Positions 5,545 through 6,684 of a DNA stretch of 6,684 nt are shown here, piece by piece (position 1 is the first letter of the stretch; every line of letters starts with the position of its first letter). The translations under genes were made by a program, and so were the position numbers. Under the pieces are notes generated by a model that saw only the letters and a list, made by a program, of their open reading frames with translations, ran no database searches and was not told the origin of the DNA. This DNA comes from Verrucomicrobiota bacterium. GTDB lineage: Bacteria > Verrucomicrobiota > Verrucomicrobiia > Opitutales > Seribacteraceae. Where the stretch lies: positions 1-6,684 of the forward strand of contig JACNJI010000362.1 in the NCBI GenBank assembly GCA_014382645.1, in the 5' to 3' direction.

Positions 5545-6291
5545 CTAGAAGGTATCGCCAACCAAAACATTGACTGCTGTCTTCCGGAGGGTGGCGGCGA
5601 TGGCAGGATTGATATTGGCATTCCAGCTAATACCCGCGGGCGACTTGCCCGTAATTTCGCCAAAAAAGACACAGGCAGCAAGATAACCTCCAAGAGGAGC
5701 GGGATGACTCCCGTCCTTTTTGTAAAGACTGGAGAAAATGGATTTGTCGGCAACATGGAGAAGGGCGAAGGCATGACCGACTGGGGCCACATCCGCGTCG
5801 TTGCCACGAGCGGCTTGCGAGTATTCACGACTAATCTTTTTTTGCATGGCGAGAAAGTCAGGATACGCATCCGGGTTTTCTTTATCTCCGTCCCGGCGCC
5901 CCCAAGTCATGTACAGACAGGGACGAGATCCTTGCTTGCGAGCAAGCTTGCAGAGACCAACGACTGCTTCGTGGAACTCTTTCGTGTGCTTGCCACCGAG
6001 ACCGGACTTCTGGCTTTGACCTTGAAGTACAATGTGGTCCCACTTACGCGACTCGATGAGTCGTAGAGTTTGCTCAGAGGCGAGATGGTGCGTCAAGTCC
6101 TTGCCTCCGGGGTTCATGAAGGCGAGTTCGTATCCGGTGGTCTCATGCTTGAAGACTTCCTTGATAAAGTAGGCGCTTCCTGCTGTGTAGCTATTTCCGA
6201 TGAACAAAACGGTTTTAGATTTGGCGTGACCTTCGACAAACGAGATAAAAAAGGAAATGAAGGAAGAGACGAAAAATAGAGTTGTTTTCAT
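5545..6291 (-). CDS. Exported SGNH/GDSL-type hydrolase (DUF4886-like)
   Basis: This 248-residue protein belongs to the SGNH hydrolase superfamily, whose members are mostly esterases and include glycan and xylan acetylesterases. A hydrophobic N-terminus (residues 4-19) followed by EGHA suggests Sec export with cleavage after Ala23. The nucleophile block is VLFIGNSYTAG at 28-38, with Ser34. NPGGKDL at 60-66 matches the block II glycine region, and IVLQGQSQ at 87-94 matches block III. The Asp-His pair is in DGSHPAPLGGYLAA (193-206), Asp193 and His196. GNSYT in place of GDS, together with the DGSHP ending, resembles the DUF4886 group. The ATG at 6291 overlaps the TGA of the upstream ABC-F gene as ATGA, which indicates translational coupling. 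An ATG at 6324 would add an arginine-rich leader before the signal peptide and is less likely. The position ahead of the DUF1080 and oxidoreductase genes suggests deacylation of a decorated glycan, but the true substrate is unknown. Confidence 0.88.
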   Translation of the reverse strand: MKTTLFFVSSFISFFISFVEGHAKSKTVLFIGNSYTAGSAYFIKEVFKHETTGYELAFMNPGGKDLTHHLASEQTLRLIESRKWDHIVLQGQSQKSGLGGKHTKEFHEAVVGLCKLARKQGSRPCLYMTWGRRDGDKENPDAYPDFLAMQKKISREYSQAARGNDADVAPVGHAFALLHVADKSIFSSLYKKDGSHPAPLGGYLAACVFFGEITGKSPAGISWNANINPAIAATLRKTAVNVLVGDTF

Positions 6292-6684
6292 TGATCTGCG
6301 GCGAGGGTTTCGAGAGCACTCCATTGTTCGTACGCATCGGAGATACGAGTTTCAAGCGAAGACAGATGAGCGGCGTCTCGGGTAGGATCATTGGAGGAAT
6401 CTCCATAGTATTCCGGAGAATGGAGCGAAGCAGCGAGATGCTCGCGCTCGGCTTCCAATGTTTCGATTAGAGCAGGAAGCGTTTTGAGAGCCTCCCTCTC
6501 CTTGTTCTTAAGCTTTCGAGTGACCGGCAGCGAAGAAGTGGCGGATTCGCGAACGTGTTTCTTTCCTTTGGCAAGGGTTGGAACGTAGTTCAAACGGGAT
6601 TCGTACTCCTCCAACCATTTGTCGCAGCCTCCCGCGTACTCCGTAACGCAACCGTCGCCGTCTAGGGCATAGGTGGCGGTAACG
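6288..6684 (-). CDS. uup: ABC-F family ATPase, Uup-like, C-terminal part only (5' end outside window)
   Basis: The frame is open from the window edge to a TGA at 6288-6290, giving the last 131 residues. The first visible residues, VTATYALDGDGCVTEYAGG, match the end of the second ATPase domain, just after the switch region, where ABC-F proteins read roughly 'F-x-G-D-G-x-V-x-x-Y-x-G-x-Y'. After a linker, RKLKNKEREALKTLPALIETLE starts the C-terminal coiled-coil domain characteristic of Uup, ending with an acidic helical hairpin (SLETRISDAYEQWSALE). Uup-type proteins are soluble, ribosome-associated ATPases, and the C-terminal domain binds nucleic acid. No Walker or signature motif is visible because the N-terminal part lies beyond 6684. 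The stop overlaps the start of the secreted SGNH gene by 4 bp, an odd pairing of a housekeeping translation factor with an exported esterase. Assignment to Uup rather than another ABC-F subgroup is likely but rests on this tail only. Confidence 0.85.
   Translation of the reverse strand, partial: VTATYALDGDGCVTEYAGGCDKWLEEYESRLNYVPTLAKGKKHVRESATSSLPVTRKLKNKEREALKTLPALIETLEAEREHLAASLHSPEYYGDSSNDPTRDAAHLSSLETRISDAYEQWSALETLAADQ

Noticed and set aside
5443..6066. Plus-strand open frame of 207 codons
   Set aside because: It lies opposite the SGNH gene, whose catalytic blocks are clear. Its translation has no recognisable domain and the frame is a mirror of codon bias.

Overview
The window reads as a piece of a PVC-group chromosome (Verrucomicrobiota most likely, Planctomycetota possible). 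This is an inference from gene content, not from a marker gene. The base composition is moderate, near half GC by eye. The contents are two Gfo/Idh/MocA oxidoreductases (one with a Tat signal), a DUF1080 (3-keto-disaccharide hydrolase family) protein, a secreted parallel beta-helix protein, a secreted SGNH hydrolase and a PIG-L deacetylase. That mix is characteristic of glycan-degrading members of these phyla. Six complete genes and one partial gene fill almost the whole window. No stretch of 300 bases lacks a gene. I see no rRNA, tRNA, CRISPR array, insertion sequence or attachment site.

Layout. A cytoplasmic Gfo/Idh/MocA oxidoreductase (36-1082, minus) is divergent from a PIG-L family deacetylase (1198-2028, plus). 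The 115 bp between them must hold both promoters and contains a perfect 6+3+6 palindrome. The PIG-L gene then meets a minus-strand gene train tail to tail, and their coding ends overlap by 17 bp. In transcription order the train is: the 3' end of a uup-like ABC-F ATPase gene (6684-6288), an exported SGNH hydrolase (6291-5545, ATGA overlap), an exported DUF1080 protein (5424-4630, after a gap of about 120 bp with a hairpin), a Tat-exported Gfo/Idh/MocA oxidoreductase (4622-3330, 7 nt gap), and a Sec-exported beta-helix protein (3319-2012, 10 nt gap).

How the genes may work together. The four downstream genes of the train all carry export signals and all belong to families linked to carbohydrates. 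The best reading is a periplasmic or surface glycan-processing set. The SGNH enzyme would remove acyl groups, the Gfo/Idh/MocA enzyme would oxidise a sugar hydroxyl (probably C3), the DUF1080 protein would cleave the resulting 3-keto-glycoside, and the beta-helix protein would bind or cleave the polymer. The cytoplasmic Gfo/Idh/MocA and PIG-L pair could handle imported (amino) sugars. Family assignments rest on motifs seen in the translations. The joint pathway is inference, and no substrate can be named from sequence alone.
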